From NCBI GenBank assembly GCA_019237115.1, contig JAFAHS010000255.1, forward strand, positions 1 through 64,000: a DNA stretch of 64,000 bases, given 5' to 3'. Under the pieces are notes generated by a model. That model saw only the letters and a list, made by a program, of their open reading frames with translations. It was not told where the DNA came from and made no database searches. Both the position numbers and the translations under genes were made by a program. This stretch comes from Deltaproteobacteria bacterium. GTDB lineage: Bacteria; Desulfobacterota; Binatia; Binatales; Binataceae. Below, one piece after another: positions 1 through 9,597 of the stretch (position 1 is its first letter; each line of letters begins with the position of its first letter).

Positions 1-605
1 CTGTTCATCATCTCGCCCATCGCCATTCCGCCAGTCATTCCCAATGCCGCCGCACCCAGCGCTTCGCCGGTGTTCGAACCGCTGTTGTTGTTCCCGCCGT
101 TCCAGTCGCCGGCCGTATTGTTGACCGTGTTCATGGTCGAGTTGTGCATTTGCTTCTCGGTTTGTTCCTGATTCTCCTGCAGGGTGTTGGCCTCGTTGTA
201 TTTCGACTGCTGCTCGGCCGTCTGATTCTGGTGGTAGGTGTTGTAGTCGTTGCTGGCATTCTCATGCTGCGAACTCGAACTTGAACTCGATGATGATCCG
301 CTGCTGGGCGGATGCCAGTTGTCTCCGCTGGAGGAATGCCCATACTCTCCACTCGAAGAGTGCCCATAGTCTCCACTGGAAGAGTGCTGTCCATAATCGC
401 CGCCGGAGGAATGGCCGAACCCGCCCCCGCCAAAGCTGCCGCGGTCGAAACCGTCCCCACCTCGACCGAATCCGCCGCGATCACCCCCTCCACCAAATCC
501 GCGCGCCTGCGCCACGGGTGCGTGGGCGAGGCCGACCGCGCCGACCACCAGGAGTGCCTTCGCTAAGAAGCTTACCGAACTGCGTCGGGTGATGGTGCGT
601 TTCAT
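1..605 (-). CDS. Exported Gly/Ser-rich low-complexity protein (3' end outside window)
   Basis: Reading from the ATG at 605 leftward, the frame stays open for 201 codons to the window edge, so the C-terminus is missing. The N-terminus is a signal peptide (MKRTITRR start, hydrophobic LAKALLVVGAVGLA, likely cleavage near AQA at about residue 35). Then follow a Gly-rich segment (GFGGGGDRGGFGRGG), four imperfect repeats of the form GHSSSGDY, a run of about ten serines and a Gln/Asn-rich tail. The ATG overlaps the TGA of the upstream DUF2092-like gene (ATGA), suggesting translational coupling. I do not recognise the family. It is probably a periplasmic or surface protein of unknown role. Confidence 0.6.
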   Translation of the reverse strand, partial: MKRTITRRSSVSFLAKALLVVGAVGLAHAPVAQARGFGGGGDRGGFGRGGDGFDRGSFGGGGFGHSSGGDYGQHSSSGDYGHSSSGEYGHSSSGDNWHPPSSGSSSSSSSSSQHENASNDYNTYHQNQTAEQQSKYNEANTLQENQEQTEKQMHNSTMNTVNNTAGDWNGGNNNSGSNTGEALGAAALGMTGGMAMGEMMN

Positions 606-1384
606 GGCTTTGCCTCCTCGGCTTTCATGAAGGCTATCTGCTTGGCATCCTTGGGAAGCTGCGGCTGGAAGCGGCTTGATGCGATGTCTTTGGGGAATTT
701 CCAGCCCGACAAAATCGCGATGTACTCGGGCGAACCCGGCTCGCTGCGATGGTTGATCACGATCTTGCGCGGAAGCGGCTTTCCCGTGTGATCGATCCAG
801 ATCTGGAAGTCGTCCTTACTGGATGAAAGCGCAAGATGATCGCAGGGCACGCCTTCGACGGGGCTCACGCCGATATAGCCGCTGTAGACCGCAATTTTCT
901 TTGGACGCGCACAGGGGTTTGAATACACCAGGTCCGAAAGCGGCATCGTCAATCCCTGCTGCTGCGCCACCTGGTCGAGCATCGCGTCGATCGTCGACGG
1001 GACCGCCAGCGTCGCATACATGCCGTACTTGGGATCGAACAGGGTAAGGTTGCCCTTGCCGTACCAGAGATCCTTGCCGCCCAAATCGCTTCGGTACACG
1101 ATCGCCAGTTCGCCAGGCCGTTGAACCGTGTAGTCCATCGCTCCCCCGTACTGAACCTTTACTGCACCGGGGAGGACCTGGTCGAACATGACGTCAGCGT
1201 GAAAGCTGAAGGCGTCCGCCGCGCCCAGGGTCTCGCACGCCCGGGCCAGAATTTTGTCCGCCGCCGGATCCAGCGCGGCTGCGGGTGCTGGCGCACTGGA
1301 TTGAGCGACCGCCACCGCGGCCCAACCAGCGACCGCAATGGGCACCATCCATGCGACTCTGAACAATGCTTGCCGAAGGTTCAT
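602..1384 (-). CDS. DUF2092-like exported protein
   Basis: A protein of about 260 residues. I chose the ATG at 1384 (MNLRQALFRV) over one at 1408 because GGGCGGGAG lies just upstream of it, inside the longer reading. An N-terminal signal peptide ends near AVAVAQ. The mature part (residues about 40-255) looks like the DUF2092 family of predicted periplasmic proteins, with an alternating beta pattern resembling LolA/LolB-type lipid-binding folds. Two cysteines occur in the second half (YSNPCARP, VPCDHL). It precedes and overlaps the Gly-rich exported protein gene, so the two probably work together in the envelope. The molecular function is unknown. Confidence 0.65.
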   Translation of the reverse strand: MNLRQALFRVAWMVPIAVAGWAAVAVAQSSAPAPAAALDPAADKILARACETLGAADAFSFHADVMFDQVLPGAVKVQYGGAMDYTVQRPGELAIVYRSDLGGKDLWYGKGNLTLFDPKYGMYATLAVPSTIDAMLDQVAQQQGLTMPLSDLVYSNPCARPKKIAVYSGYIGVSPVEGVPCDHLALSSSKDDFQIWIDHTGKPLPRKIVINHRSEPGSPEYIAILSGWKFPKDIASSRFQPQLPKDAKQIAFMKAEEAKP

Positions 1385-1576
1385 AAAAAGTCTTGGCTCC
1401 CGCCCCAATCCTACGTCAAAGTTCCAGCCAAAGAGAACTTGGCCTTTGGTCGTACGCCTCGTTCGGGTCCAAACGCTACGAAATTATTGACCGCGACCGG
1501 GCGCCGGCATCAGGTGGTTTGGTAGATTTCTCTCAATGGTGCCAAACTTGCGCCCACATTCCGGAGGCAATCAACG

Positions 1577-2341
1577 ATGGCGGGTCTTCTAGACGGCAAG
1601 GTTGCGATTATCACGGGTGCGGCATCGGGAATCGGTCGCGCCGCATCCCTCGTGTTCGCGCGGGAGGGCGCCCGGGTAGTTGCGGCTGACGTATCTGAAG
1701 AGGCCGGTTCGCAAACCGTTCGCCTGATTCGCGAGCAAGGCGGCAGCGCCGAGTTCGCCGCTTGCGATGTCGCCCGTGCCGCGGATGCCGATGCGCTGGT
1801 CGCGGCCGCCGTCAAGTTCTACGGGCGTCTCGATTGTGCCTTCAACAACGCCGGCATCGCCGGCACCCAGTGCCGCACCGCCGATTACACCGAAGAGGAA
1901 TGGGACCGCATCATGGCGGTCAACCTGAAGGGCGTATGGCTCTGCATGCGCGCGGAAATCCGCCAGTTCATGGCGCAGCGTTCGCCCGGGGCGATCGTGA
2001 ACACCGCCTCCGCGGCCGGCCTGGTCGCTTCGCATTCCATGCCGGCCTATACCGCGGCCAAACATGGCGTGGTCGGCCTGACCAAGTGCGCCGCCATCGA
2101 ATACGCGCGCGCCGGCATTCGCGTCAACGACGTATGCCCGGGCGTGGTGGATACGCCGCTGGTCGAAGGGATGGTTGCCGACAAGCCGAAACTCGCCGCG
2201 CGACTCGACGAGGTGGAACCCATCGGGCGCAAGGCCCGTCCCGCCGAGATTGCCGAGGCGGTCGCGTGGCTCTGCTCCGACGCCGCGTCGTTCGTAACCG
2301 GCACTTCGATGTCGGTCGATGGCGGTCTCACCGCGGCCTAG
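1577..2341 (+). CDS. SDR family NAD(P)-dependent oxidoreductase
   Basis: A classical short-chain dehydrogenase of 254 residues. The cofactor loop TGAASGIG is at residues 13-20, and D39 after strand 2 favours NAD(H). NNAG is at 90-93, N116 is in VNLKG, and the catalytic S145, Y158 and K162 (YTAAK) are present. The C-terminal ACDAASFVTGTSMSVDGG-like end is typical of SDR enzymes. GGAGG lies about 10 nt before the ATG. The amidase gene starts 3 nt after its stop, so they form a two-gene operon. The substrate cannot be read from the sequence; a secondary alcohol or hydroxyacyl substrate is likely. It is divergent from the DUF2092-like gene. Confidence 0.9.
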   Translation: MAGLLDGKVAIITGAASGIGRAASLVFAREGARVVAADVSEEAGSQTVRLIREQGGSAEFAACDVARAADADALVAAAVKFYGRLDCAFNNAGIAGTQCRTADYTEEEWDRIMAVNLKGVWLCMRAEIRQFMAQRSPGAIVNTASAAGLVASHSMPAYTAAKHGVVGLTKCAAIEYARAGIRVNDVCPGVVDTPLVEGMVADKPKLAARLDEVEPIGRKARPAEIAEAVAWLCSDAASFVTGTSMSVDGGLTAA

Positions 2342-2344
2342 TCG

Positions 2345-3748
2345 ATGGCCGCTTTCGATCCATTCATCGAGGCCTGGGAGCTGCGCGAGTTGGTGCGCCG
2401 CGGCGAGGTACGCCCGCGTGAAGTCGCCGAGTTTTTCCTCGAGCGCATCGCGTGCCACAACCCGACCCTGGGCGCGTACATGACCGTGTCTGCGGAGCGC
2501 GCGCTGGCCGATGCGCGGCGCATCGAAGCCGACCGCGCCCGCGCAGCCTCGATGCCCATGTATGGCATCGCCTACTCGCTCAAGGATCTCACGCCGACCA
2601 AGGACATCATCACCACCAGCGGCTCGCGTAACTACGCGAAGACGCAGCCGGTGGACGACGCCGTCATCGCAGTCAAGTTGCGCGAAGCCGGTGGCATCCT
2701 GCTGGGCAAGACCAGCACGCCCGAATTCGGCGGGCGCCCGACCACCGAGGGCGGGCTGTGTCCCACCGCGCACAATCCATGGAATCTGGACCACAATGCC
2801 GGCGGCTCCAGTGGCGGCGCCGCCGCACAGGTAGCGGCGGGGCTGGGACCGCTCGCCGAGGGCAGCGACGGGGGAGGATCGATTCGGGGGCCTTCCTCCA
2901 ACTGCGGCGTGGTAGGCCTCAAACCTTCCCGCGGGCGCCTCACTTACGCGCCGTTTCGCGGAGAAGCGTGGGGCGGATTCGCTACCCGTGGACCGATCGC
3001 CCGAAGCGTGCGCGACGCCGCGTTGATGCTCGATGTGCTGGCGGGCCCGGTGGTCGGGGATCCGTACTGGGCACCGCCTCCCGAGCGCCCATTTGTCGAG
3101 GCGGTCCGGTTCGTGCCCCGCAACCTCCGGTTGGCGGCAATCGCGGAAACCACGCTCGGTCCGGTCGACGCCGACGTGGCCCACGCGTTCGAGTCGGCGT
3201 GCACGGCGCTGCGCGAGTTGGGACACAGTATCGAAACCATCGATCTGGATCCCGGCGCGATGCTGCTCGATTGCGCGCGCTCACTCATCTGCGTGGGGAT
3301 CGCCGCGATTCCCATCACCAACATGGAATGGGTCGATCCGGTGGTTCGCGAAATGTTCCGCGAGGGTCACAAGCTCACCGCCGCCGAATACGTCAACCTC
3401 GTGGCGGCGATGCACAACACCGCGCGAACCATCGTGGAGCGGCTCGACCCCTACGATGCGCTGCTGACCCCGACCATGACCAGGCCGGCAATGCGCAACG
3501 GCACCTTTCCGTCGCGGCCCGATCGCTACCTGGAGGAGCTCTGGACCTGGATAGCCTTCGAGTATCCGTTCAACGCGACCGGCCAGCCCGCGATCACGGT
3601 GCCAGCAGGAGTCTCGAGCGCCGGTCTTCCGATAGGACTGCAAATCGTCGGTCGGCAGCACGGCGAGTTCGAGCTTCTCTCGCTCGCGGCAGCCTACGAA
3701 ACCGCGTGCCCGTGGAAACACCAACGCCCTCCGCTCTTCGATCAATAA
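2345..3748 (+). CDS. Amidase signature family hydrolase
   Basis: A 467-residue amidase signature enzyme that hydrolyses an amide to acid and ammonia. The Ser-cisSer-Lys triad is visible: K80 (YSLKDLTPT), S155 in GGSSGG, and the nucleophile S179 in GSDGGGSIR. The C-terminal AITVPAG segment and the GLPIGLQIVG motif also fit the family. Length is normal. It starts 3 nt after the SDR stop and is probably co-transcribed with it. It lacks gatA context (no gatB or gatC nearby), so a catabolic amidase is more likely than tRNA amidotransferase. The substrate is unknown. Confidence 0.9.
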   Translation: MAAFDPFIEAWELRELVRRGEVRPREVAEFFLERIACHNPTLGAYMTVSAERALADARRIEADRARAASMPMYGIAYSLKDLTPTKDIITTSGSRNYAKTQPVDDAVIAVKLREAGGILLGKTSTPEFGGRPTTEGGLCPTAHNPWNLDHNAGGSSGGAAAQVAAGLGPLAEGSDGGGSIRGPSSNCGVVGLKPSRGRLTYAPFRGEAWGGFATRGPIARSVRDAALMLDVLAGPVVGDPYWAPPPERPFVEAVRFVPRNLRLAAIAETTLGPVDADVAHAFESACTALRELGHSIETIDLDPGAMLLDCARSLICVGIAAIPITNMEWVDPVVREMFREGHKLTAAEYVNLVAAMHNTARTIVERLDPYDALLTPTMTRPAMRNGTFPSRPDRYLEELWTWIAFEYPFNATGQPAITVPAGVSSAGLPIGLQIVGRQHGEFELLSLAAAYETACPWKHQRPPLFDQ

Positions 3749-3841
3749 AAGCCACCGAGGCACAACGACCTCGGGGAGGATAGGACCCGCGTTAATTTTT
3801 CTTTCTTGGTGCGCGGGAGCCTTTGTGGTTAATTGATCCCC

Positions 3842-3864
3842 GCGGGAGGCGGGATGCCTCCCGC
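3842..3864. repeat. Perfect 9-bp stem hairpin before the GPH transporter gene
   Basis: GCGGGAGGC (3842-3850) and GCCTCCCGC (3856-3864) are exact complements around the 5-nt loop GGGAT. The hairpin ends 17 nt before the ATG at 3882. There is no T-tract, so it is not a standard terminator. It could be an mRNA leader structure or an interspersed palindromic repeat unit. A second short inverted repeat (CCGAGG/CCTCGG) lies just after the amidase gene. Confidence 0.5.
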
Positions 3865-3881
3865 ACTGCTGTCAGCACAAC

Positions 3882-5663
3882 ATGGCTATCCAGAAAACCG
3901 CGGCGGTCGCTCAAGCGCCGCGAGTCAATTCCGAGCGCCTTTCCTGGAAAATCAAGCTTCTCTACGGTGCCCCCAACTTCGCCGGCGCCGCGCTCACCAT
4001 TCCGATTCTCGTCAACATGCCCAAGTTCTACGCAGATGTGGTCCTGGTGCCGCTCGGCTTCCTGGCGATCGCGATCGCGCTGGCGCGCTCGCTCGATGCG
4101 ATCAGCGATCCGATCGTCGGGTGGATTTCCGATCGCACCCGCACCCGTCTCGGCCGCCGCCGACCGTATCTCATCCTGGGCGCTCCGCTTTGCGGCCTTG
4201 CATTCTGGAAGATGCTGAGTCCGCCGGAGCACCTGACCGGAGACCAGGCGGCGCTCTGGTTCGGCGTCACCTTCACGCTGTATTTCATATTTCACACGAT
4301 CTACAACCTGCCCCACTACGCGCTGGGTCCCGAACTCACTCTCGACTATCACGAACGCTCCAGCCTGTTCGGGGTTCGCGAGTCGTTTACCATTTTGGGT
4401 ACCATCGTCGCGGCTGCCGCCCCGGGCGTGATGATGAAAGCGTTTGGCTGGGATGAGCGGCATGTCTTTCGTGTCCTCGGCATCACCTTCGCGGTCATTC
4501 TCACCGTCTTGTACTGGCTGCTGGCGTGGCAGGTCCGCGAGCGCCCCGACTTTTCCCGGCGCGAATCCAATCCATTTGTACCCGGGGTAAGGCGCGCGCT
4601 ACGCAACCGCCCGTTTATCATCCTGCTCGCCAGCTATGTCGTTTCGTCGATCACCGGGGCGATTCCGGCGACCCTGCTGCCTTTCTTCAACGCCTACGTG
4701 CTGCAGCCCAAGAACCCCGGCCTGTGGCTTTCGTTTGAGTTGCTCGGCTACTTCGGCGTCGGCTTCCTGTGCCTGCCGTTGTGGGTCGCCGCGGCCCGGC
4801 GCTGGGGCAAGCTTCCTGCCTGGCTGGCCAGCTTCGCGATGAACGTGACCGGCGGCGGCGCCATGTTCTTTCTTGGCAAAGGCGACACCACCGCCTTGAT
4901 GGTCCTGATTTCCTGGGCGGGCGCGGCATTCGGCGCGGGCCTGTTTCTGGGGCCCTCGATGCAGGCCGATGTCATCGACTATGACGAGCTGTATACCGGC
5001 AAGCGGCGCGAGGCGCAGTACACCGCGTTCTGGAGCATCCTGCCGAAGTTCGTCGCGATTCCCAGCGCGGTAGTTCCCATTGCGATCCTGGGAGAACTCG
5101 GATACGTGCCCAACGCGGTGCAGTCGCCGCAAGTGATACTCGCGATCAGGGCGATGTTCGCGTTGTTGCCGGCATTGTGCGCGGTGCTGTCGTTCATGAT
5201 CGCGTGGAGGTTTCCCATCACGGAGATGGTCCATCGCGCGATACTCGAGGGTATCGACCGCCATGCACAGGGACTCGCCGCGATAGATCCGCTCACCGGG
5301 CGGACCGTGTCGCCTCCCCAGGGAGGGCCGGTGGACGAAGCAACCGGATGGTTTCTCGATAACTTTTCCGCTGGCGAATTACGCCGCCATTTGAAGAAGC
5401 GCGGACTTTCTTCGCTGCGCGACGTGTTGGTGTCGGCCGCCGGCGCGATCGCTTTGTCGGTGTTTGCTGCAACCTACGCGATCTCTTGCGCCCGCGCGCC
5501 CGGAACCGACCCGGGAGCTCTGGCCTCGCTCAGCGTGGTCGCCGCGGGCTTCGCGCTGGCAGTCTTCGTATTCCACCTGCTGCGTATCAGCGCCGCTCTG
5601 CGCCTGAGCGCCGGCAACGTCCCACCCGCCACTATCCGCGCGCATCTGGACGGTGCGGACTGA
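3882..5663 (+). CDS. GPH-family (glycoside/cation symporter-like) MFS transporter
   Basis: A 593-residue membrane protein with about 12 hydrophobic segments in its first 440 residues. The motif between TM2 and TM3 (SDPIVGWISDRTRTRLGRRRPYL, split here as SDPIVGW and GRRRPYL) is the hallmark of the glycoside-pentoside-hexuronide cation symporter family. After the transport core there is a soluble stretch of about 90 residues (from about 460). Two more hydrophobic segments then follow near the C-terminus, which is longer than the usual 450-500 residues. No clear Shine-Dalgarno precedes the ATG. It stands alone and is convergent with glk. Closeness to sugar-metabolism genes would fit a sugar substrate, but this family also moves other solutes. 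Confidence 0.8.
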   Translation: MAIQKTAAVAQAPRVNSERLSWKIKLLYGAPNFAGAALTIPILVNMPKFYADVVLVPLGFLAIAIALARSLDAISDPIVGWISDRTRTRLGRRRPYLILGAPLCGLAFWKMLSPPEHLTGDQAALWFGVTFTLYFIFHTIYNLPHYALGPELTLDYHERSSLFGVRESFTILGTIVAAAAPGVMMKAFGWDERHVFRVLGITFAVILTVLYWLLAWQVRERPDFSRRESNPFVPGVRRALRNRPFIILLASYVVSSITGAIPATLLPFFNAYVLQPKNPGLWLSFELLGYFGVGFLCLPLWVAAARRWGKLPAWLASFAMNVTGGGAMFFLGKGDTTALMVLISWAGAAFGAGLFLGPSMQADVIDYDELYTGKRREAQYTAFWSILPKFVAIPSAVVPIAILGELGYVPNAVQSPQVILAIRAMFALLPALCAVLSFMIAWRFPITEMVHRAILEGIDRHAQGLAAIDPLTGRTVSPPQGGPVDEATGWFLDNFSAGELRRHLKKRGLSSLRDVLVSAAGAIALSVFAATYAISCARAPGTDPGALASLSVVAAGFALAVFVFHLLRISAALRLSAGNVPPATIRAHLDGAD

Positions 5664-5821
5664 CCGCGAAGATCCAAGCCGGATTCTCCACCACCCATCC
5701 GCCAGCAGTAACCCGACCTTCACTCCGACAAACCAATCGTCGGGAGCTGCTCGGCAGGACCCGGCGGTTCGCTTTCGCACGCTTCCCGGCTTCGCTGACT
5801 CGTTTCGCGGGCGGGAAACAA

Positions 5822-6808
5822 TCAGAGCAATCCGGCAGTCAGTGCGGCGCAGCGCGCCGCGCCCAACAACGCGGCGCCGTCGTTCAGGATGGCCTTGACG
5901 GGTATCGCGCTTAACATATCGCTCATCCGCCCTTTGTTGGTGAACGCACGCATGAAGGCTGGCTCTTTAAGCTTATTGAGAACGCGCGGCACAATCCCCC
6001 CGCCCAGGTAGATGCCGCCGGTGGCCATGATCTTGAGCGCAAGGTTTGCGGCCTCTGCGCCCAGCAGGACGACCAGCAGATCGAGCGCCATTTCGCATAA
6101 CCGCGAACTTTTTTCCAGCGCCGCTCTGGTGATGACCGGGGGCGGGTCGTCATTCTTCAACTCTTCCGTCAGCCAGGCGGGTTCCTCGCCCCGCCCCGTG
6201 TCGCGCAGAAATCGATAGAGGTTGAAAAGGCCGTTGCCCGACAGCACCCGTTCCCAGCTCACGTGCGCGTACTGTTTCTGCAGCCACGCAAGCATTTCGG
6301 TCCCTAGTGGGTCGGTCGGCGCGAAATCCGCGTGACCGCCTTCGCACGCAAAGGGCCGCAGGGTTGTTCCGTCCCAGTAGAGACCCGCCTCGCCCAGCCC
6401 GGTGCCGGCGGAGATCACGGCCGCATTGCCAACCGCATTCGGAGCGCCGGGGTTGATGACGCTTAGGTCGGAAGCATCGAGCGCGGCGATACCGTAGGCG
6501 TTGGCTTCGAGATCGTTGATGACGCGGGCGCGCTCGATTCCGATCTCATGCGCCAGCGACGAGGCATCCACGGTCCATCCGAGGTTGGGCAGCACCGCAA
6601 TTCCCTTGTGCACCGGCCCTGCAACGCCGAAACAAGCTGTCGTTGCCGTTACACTATGAGTGGTCAAGAACGCGCGGAGCGCACTTTCAAGATTGTGATG
6701 TTCGTGCGAGGGATAGATTTGTTCGCTGACCAGCTTGACCCGCCCGCCTTCGACGGTGAAGGTGGCGATTCGTGCGTGAGTCCCGCCTATATCACCCGCG
6801 AGGATCAT
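5822..6808 (-). CDS. glk: Glucokinase
   Basis: A 328-residue glucokinase of the bacterial Glk family, which phosphorylates glucose to glucose-6-phosphate with ATP in the cytoplasm. The phosphate-1 motif GDIGGTHAR is at residues 5-13. Also present are the sugar-binding NDLEA segment, SAGTGLGEA and EGGHADF, and the C-terminal GGIYLGGGI motif. Its ATG directly follows the zwf stop (TGAATG), so it is the last gene of the zwf-glk unit and feeds the oxidative pentose-phosphate pathway. The length is normal for the family. Confidence 0.93.
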   Translation of the reverse strand: MILAGDIGGTHARIATFTVEGGRVKLVSEQIYPSHEHHNLESALRAFLTTHSVTATTACFGVAGPVHKGIAVLPNLGWTVDASSLAHEIGIERARVINDLEANAYGIAALDASDLSVINPGAPNAVGNAAVISAGTGLGEAGLYWDGTTLRPFACEGGHADFAPTDPLGTEMLAWLQKQYAHVSWERVLSGNGLFNLYRFLRDTGRGEEPAWLTEELKNDDPPPVITRAALEKSSRLCEMALDLLVVLLGAEAANLALKIMATGGIYLGGGIVPRVLNKLKEPAFMRAFTNKGRMSDMLSAIPVKAILNDGAALLGAARCAALTAGLL

Positions 6809-8344
6809 TCAGCCAATGATGCGCCAGTGACGGCCTTCGCGTTCCATCAGATGATCCGCTTCGGACGGACCCCAGGTGCCCGACGCGTAGTTCGGGAAGT
6901 CCCGCGGCGGCAGCGCTTTCCATACATCAAGGATTGGTTCCACCACCCGCCATCCCGCTTCGACCGTGTCGTCGCGCTGAAACAGCGTCGGATCGCCCAC
7001 CATGCAGTCGAGCAGCAGGGTCTCGTATCCGGTTGCCGGGGCCGCACCAAAGTACTGCGAATATTCGAAGTTCATGTTGACCGCGCCCAGCGTCACGGTC
7101 GGCCCCGGAACTTTGGCGCTGAAGCGCAGCGAGATTCCCTCGTCCGGCTGGATATGCATCACCACCATGTTGGCAGACATCTCGTCGATGCCTGCCTCCT
7201 GGAACAGCAGCTTGGGAGCGCGCTTGAACTGAATCGCAATTTCGGTAACCCGCCTCGCCAGTCGTTTGCCGGTACGGACGTAAAACGGCACCCCCGCCCA
7301 TCGCCAATTATCGATCGCCAGTTGCACTGCCACGAAAGTCTCGGTCGAGGATTGCGGATTGACCTGCGCTTCCGTGCGATAGCCGGGATCCCGCTTGCCA
7401 TCGGTCATCGCGGGACCGTATTGGCCGCGCACCGCGTGGGTCAGAACCGCTTCCGGCGAGAGCGTCTGGATCGCGTGCAGGACCTTGGCCTTTTCATCGC
7501 GGACCGCTTCGGAGTCAAAGGATATCGGCGGTTCCATCGCGGTCATCGCGACCAGCTGCAGGGTATGGTTGGGCACCATATCGCGCAGCGCGCCCGATTG
7601 ATCGTAGTAGCCGCCGCGCAACTCGACCCCGACCGTCTCGGCGACGGTTATCTGCACGTGGTCGATATAGCGACGGTTCCACACCGGCTCGAAGATTCCG
7701 TTGCCAAACCGGAACACCAGCATGTTCTGCACGGTCTCTTTGCCGAGGTAGTGATCGATGCGGTAGATCTGGCCCTCATCCAGGGTCTTTTTGATTTCTT
7801 TGTTGAGTGCGCGCGCGGAGTCGAGGTCGCGGCCGAACGGCTTTTCGATGATCACGCGCCGCCACTGGCCGTTTTCCTCGGTGGTCAGCCCGGCGCGACC
7901 AAGCTGGCCGATTATCTCGCCGAAAAACTGCGGCGCGGTCGCGAGATAGAAGAGGTAATTTCCGGAGGTGTGCTGCTGCTTGTCGACCGCCGCTAGCGAC
8001 ACCTTCAGCTTTTCGTAGAGATTCGGGTCCTGAAAATCGCCGGCCACGTAGCGCACGCGTTCGTCAAACCAGCTCCACAGCTGGTCGTCCACCTTGGTGG
8101 TCGCGAATTCGCGGATATCGATGGAGAGCTTTTCGCGAAATTCGGCATCCGAATATTCGGCCGAAGTCACTCCAATCACCGCAAACCGGTCGGGTAGCAG
8201 CTTTTGGGTAAGCAGGTTGTATAGCGCGGGAACCAACTTGCGCTTGGTGAGATCACCCGCGGCACCAAAAATCACCACGACGCAAGGGTCACCGGCGCGC
8301 GCCTTGGCAGTTGTAGTGACCGGACTCTCCTGTGCAATCGCCAT
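6809..8344 (-). CDS. zwf: Glucose-6-phosphate 1-dehydrogenase
   Basis: A 511-residue enzyme that oxidises glucose-6-phosphate to 6-phosphogluconolactone with NADP. The Rossmann motif [10 protein letters not shown] is at residues 26-35. The substrate signature RIDHYLGKE is near residue 200, and the catalytic His region (MVPNHTLQL) follows. Length is typical. It lies between gnd and glk on the minus strand. A 177-nt gap separates it from gnd, and that gap shows nothing recognisable beyond possible leader sequence. No 6-phosphogluconolactonase (pgl) gene is in the cluster. Confidence 0.95.
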   Translation of the reverse strand: MAIAQESPVTTTAKARAGDPCVVVIFGAAGDLTKRKLVPALYNLLTQKLLPDRFAVIGVTSAEYSDAEFREKLSIDIREFATTKVDDQLWSWFDERVRYVAGDFQDPNLYEKLKVSLAAVDKQQHTSGNYLFYLATAPQFFGEIIGQLGRAGLTTEENGQWRRVIIEKPFGRDLDSARALNKEIKKTLDEGQIYRIDHYLGKETVQNMLVFRFGNGIFEPVWNRRYIDHVQITVAETVGVELRGGYYDQSGALRDMVPNHTLQLVAMTAMEPPISFDSEAVRDEKAKVLHAIQTLSPEAVLTHAVRGQYGPAMTDGKRDPGYRTEAQVNPQSSTETFVAVQLAIDNWRWAGVPFYVRTGKRLARRVTEIAIQFKRAPKLLFQEAGIDEMSANMVVMHIQPDEGISLRFSAKVPGPTVTLGAVNMNFEYSQYFGAAPATGYETLLLDCMVGDPTLFQRDDTVEAGWRVVEPILDVWKALPPRDFPNYASGTWGPSEADHLMEREGRHWRIIG

Positions 8345-8521
8345 GCGTCCTTCCCTATTGCCGGTCCATCAGCGGTTGTGCGCAATCAGCTCACCGCCGC
8401 TGGCTTGCTTTAAAAGAAACCGCAACCGGAAGCCTGGGAGCCCAAAAACTCCCCCGACCCGCTGCTCGTTTCAATAAGTGGTCAATTTCGAGCACCTGGT
8501 GGCAAGGGCAGCGGCCCCTGG

Positions 8522-9538
8522 TTACTTCGACTTCTCCAGATGCCCACCGAACTCATAGCGCATCGCCGAGAGCAGCTTGTCCGCAAAGTCAGCTGCCCCG
8601 CGCGAGCTGAACCGCTCGTACAACGCCGCGCTCAGAACGTAGGCCGGCACGCCCTCATCGATGGCGGCATCTACCGTCCAGCGCCCCTCGCCCGAATCTG
8701 AAACCCGTCCGGCAAACTTCGCAAGCTTGGGATCATCAAGCAAAGCCTGCGCGGTGAGGTCGAGTAACCACGATGCGATCACGCTTCCGCGCCGCCACAC
8801 TTCGGCGATCTCGGTCAGGTTGAAATCGTATTGATAGTGCTCGGGGTCGCGCAGCGGGGTGGTTTCCGCGTCGGTCGCCTCCTTGAGCTTGCCGATGTTG
8901 GCGTAGTGCAGGATGTTCAGCCCCTCGGCGTAAGCGGCCATGATGCCGTATTCGATTCCGTTGTGGACCATCTTTACGAAATGGCCCGCCCCGTTGCCGC
9001 CGCAATGCAGGTAGCCGTGTTCCGCGGTCGTCGGCTGCGACTTTTCGCGACCCGGCGTGCGCGGCGCGGATTCGAGCGGCGGGGCCAGCGTGCTGAACAG
9101 CGGATCGAGATGCTTCACCACGTCGGGCTCGCCACCGATCATCTGGCAATAGCCGCGTTCGAGCCCCCACACTCCCCCGCTGGTGCCGGAGTCAACGTAG
9201 TGAATGCCCTTGTTCCGGAGCATCTTGGCGCGGCGCAGGTCGTCGATGTAGTAGGAGTTGCCGCCATCGACGATGATGTCGTCCTTCTCAAAGCGCTTGT
9301 TCAGGTCCGCCAGGGTCTCTTCCACTACCCCGGCCGGAACCATCATCCAGCTGACCCGCGGCTTCTTGAGCTTACTGGTCAGCTCGTCGAGTGATGCGGT
9401 GCCGACCGCGCCCTCCTTGACCAGCTCCGCAACCGCGCTCTTGTTCATGTCGAACACGACGCACTCGTGACCGCCCTTGAGCAGCCGTCGTACCATGTTC
9501 GCGCCCATTCGGCCGAGGCCAATCATGCCCATCTGCAT
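8522..9538 (-). CDS. gnd: 6-phosphogluconate dehydrogenase, decarboxylating (short form)
   Basis: A 338-residue protein that oxidatively decarboxylates 6-phosphogluconate to ribulose-5-phosphate. The nucleotide loop GLGRMGANM is at the N-terminus. SGTSGGVWG near residue 120 and KMVHNGIEYG near residue 185 are family signatures, carrying the catalytic Lys and the His-Asn pair. Its length matches the shorter GntZ/YqeC-type branch, about 300-340 residues, rather than the 470-residue E. coli Gnd. That branch often prefers NAD, but this cannot be decided here. It follows tkt by 59 nt and precedes zwf. Confidence 0.9.
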   Translation of the reverse strand: MQMGMIGLGRMGANMVRRLLKGGHECVVFDMNKSAVAELVKEGAVGTASLDELTSKLKKPRVSWMMVPAGVVEETLADLNKRFEKDDIIVDGGNSYYIDDLRRAKMLRNKGIHYVDSGTSGGVWGLERGYCQMIGGEPDVVKHLDPLFSTLAPPLESAPRTPGREKSQPTTAEHGYLHCGGNGAGHFVKMVHNGIEYGIMAAYAEGLNILHYANIGKLKEATDAETTPLRDPEHYQYDFNLTEIAEVWRRGSVIASWLLDLTAQALLDDPKLAKFAGRVSDSGEGRWTVDAAIDEGVPAYVLSAALYERFSSRGAADFADKLLSAMRYEFGGHLEKSK

Positions 9539-9597
9539 TGGATCTCTCCTTAACCGCTCCAGGAGTTAGTGTTCGACTGCCGCCGCGTGGCGGCTGG

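Noticed and set aside
1589..3226. 545-codon minus-strand open frame
   Set aside because: Antisense shadow of the SDR and amidase genes; His/Arg-rich with no recognisable domain.
6548..7996. 482-codon plus-strand open frame
   Set aside because: Antisense shadow of zwf and glk, which have clear motifs on the minus strand.
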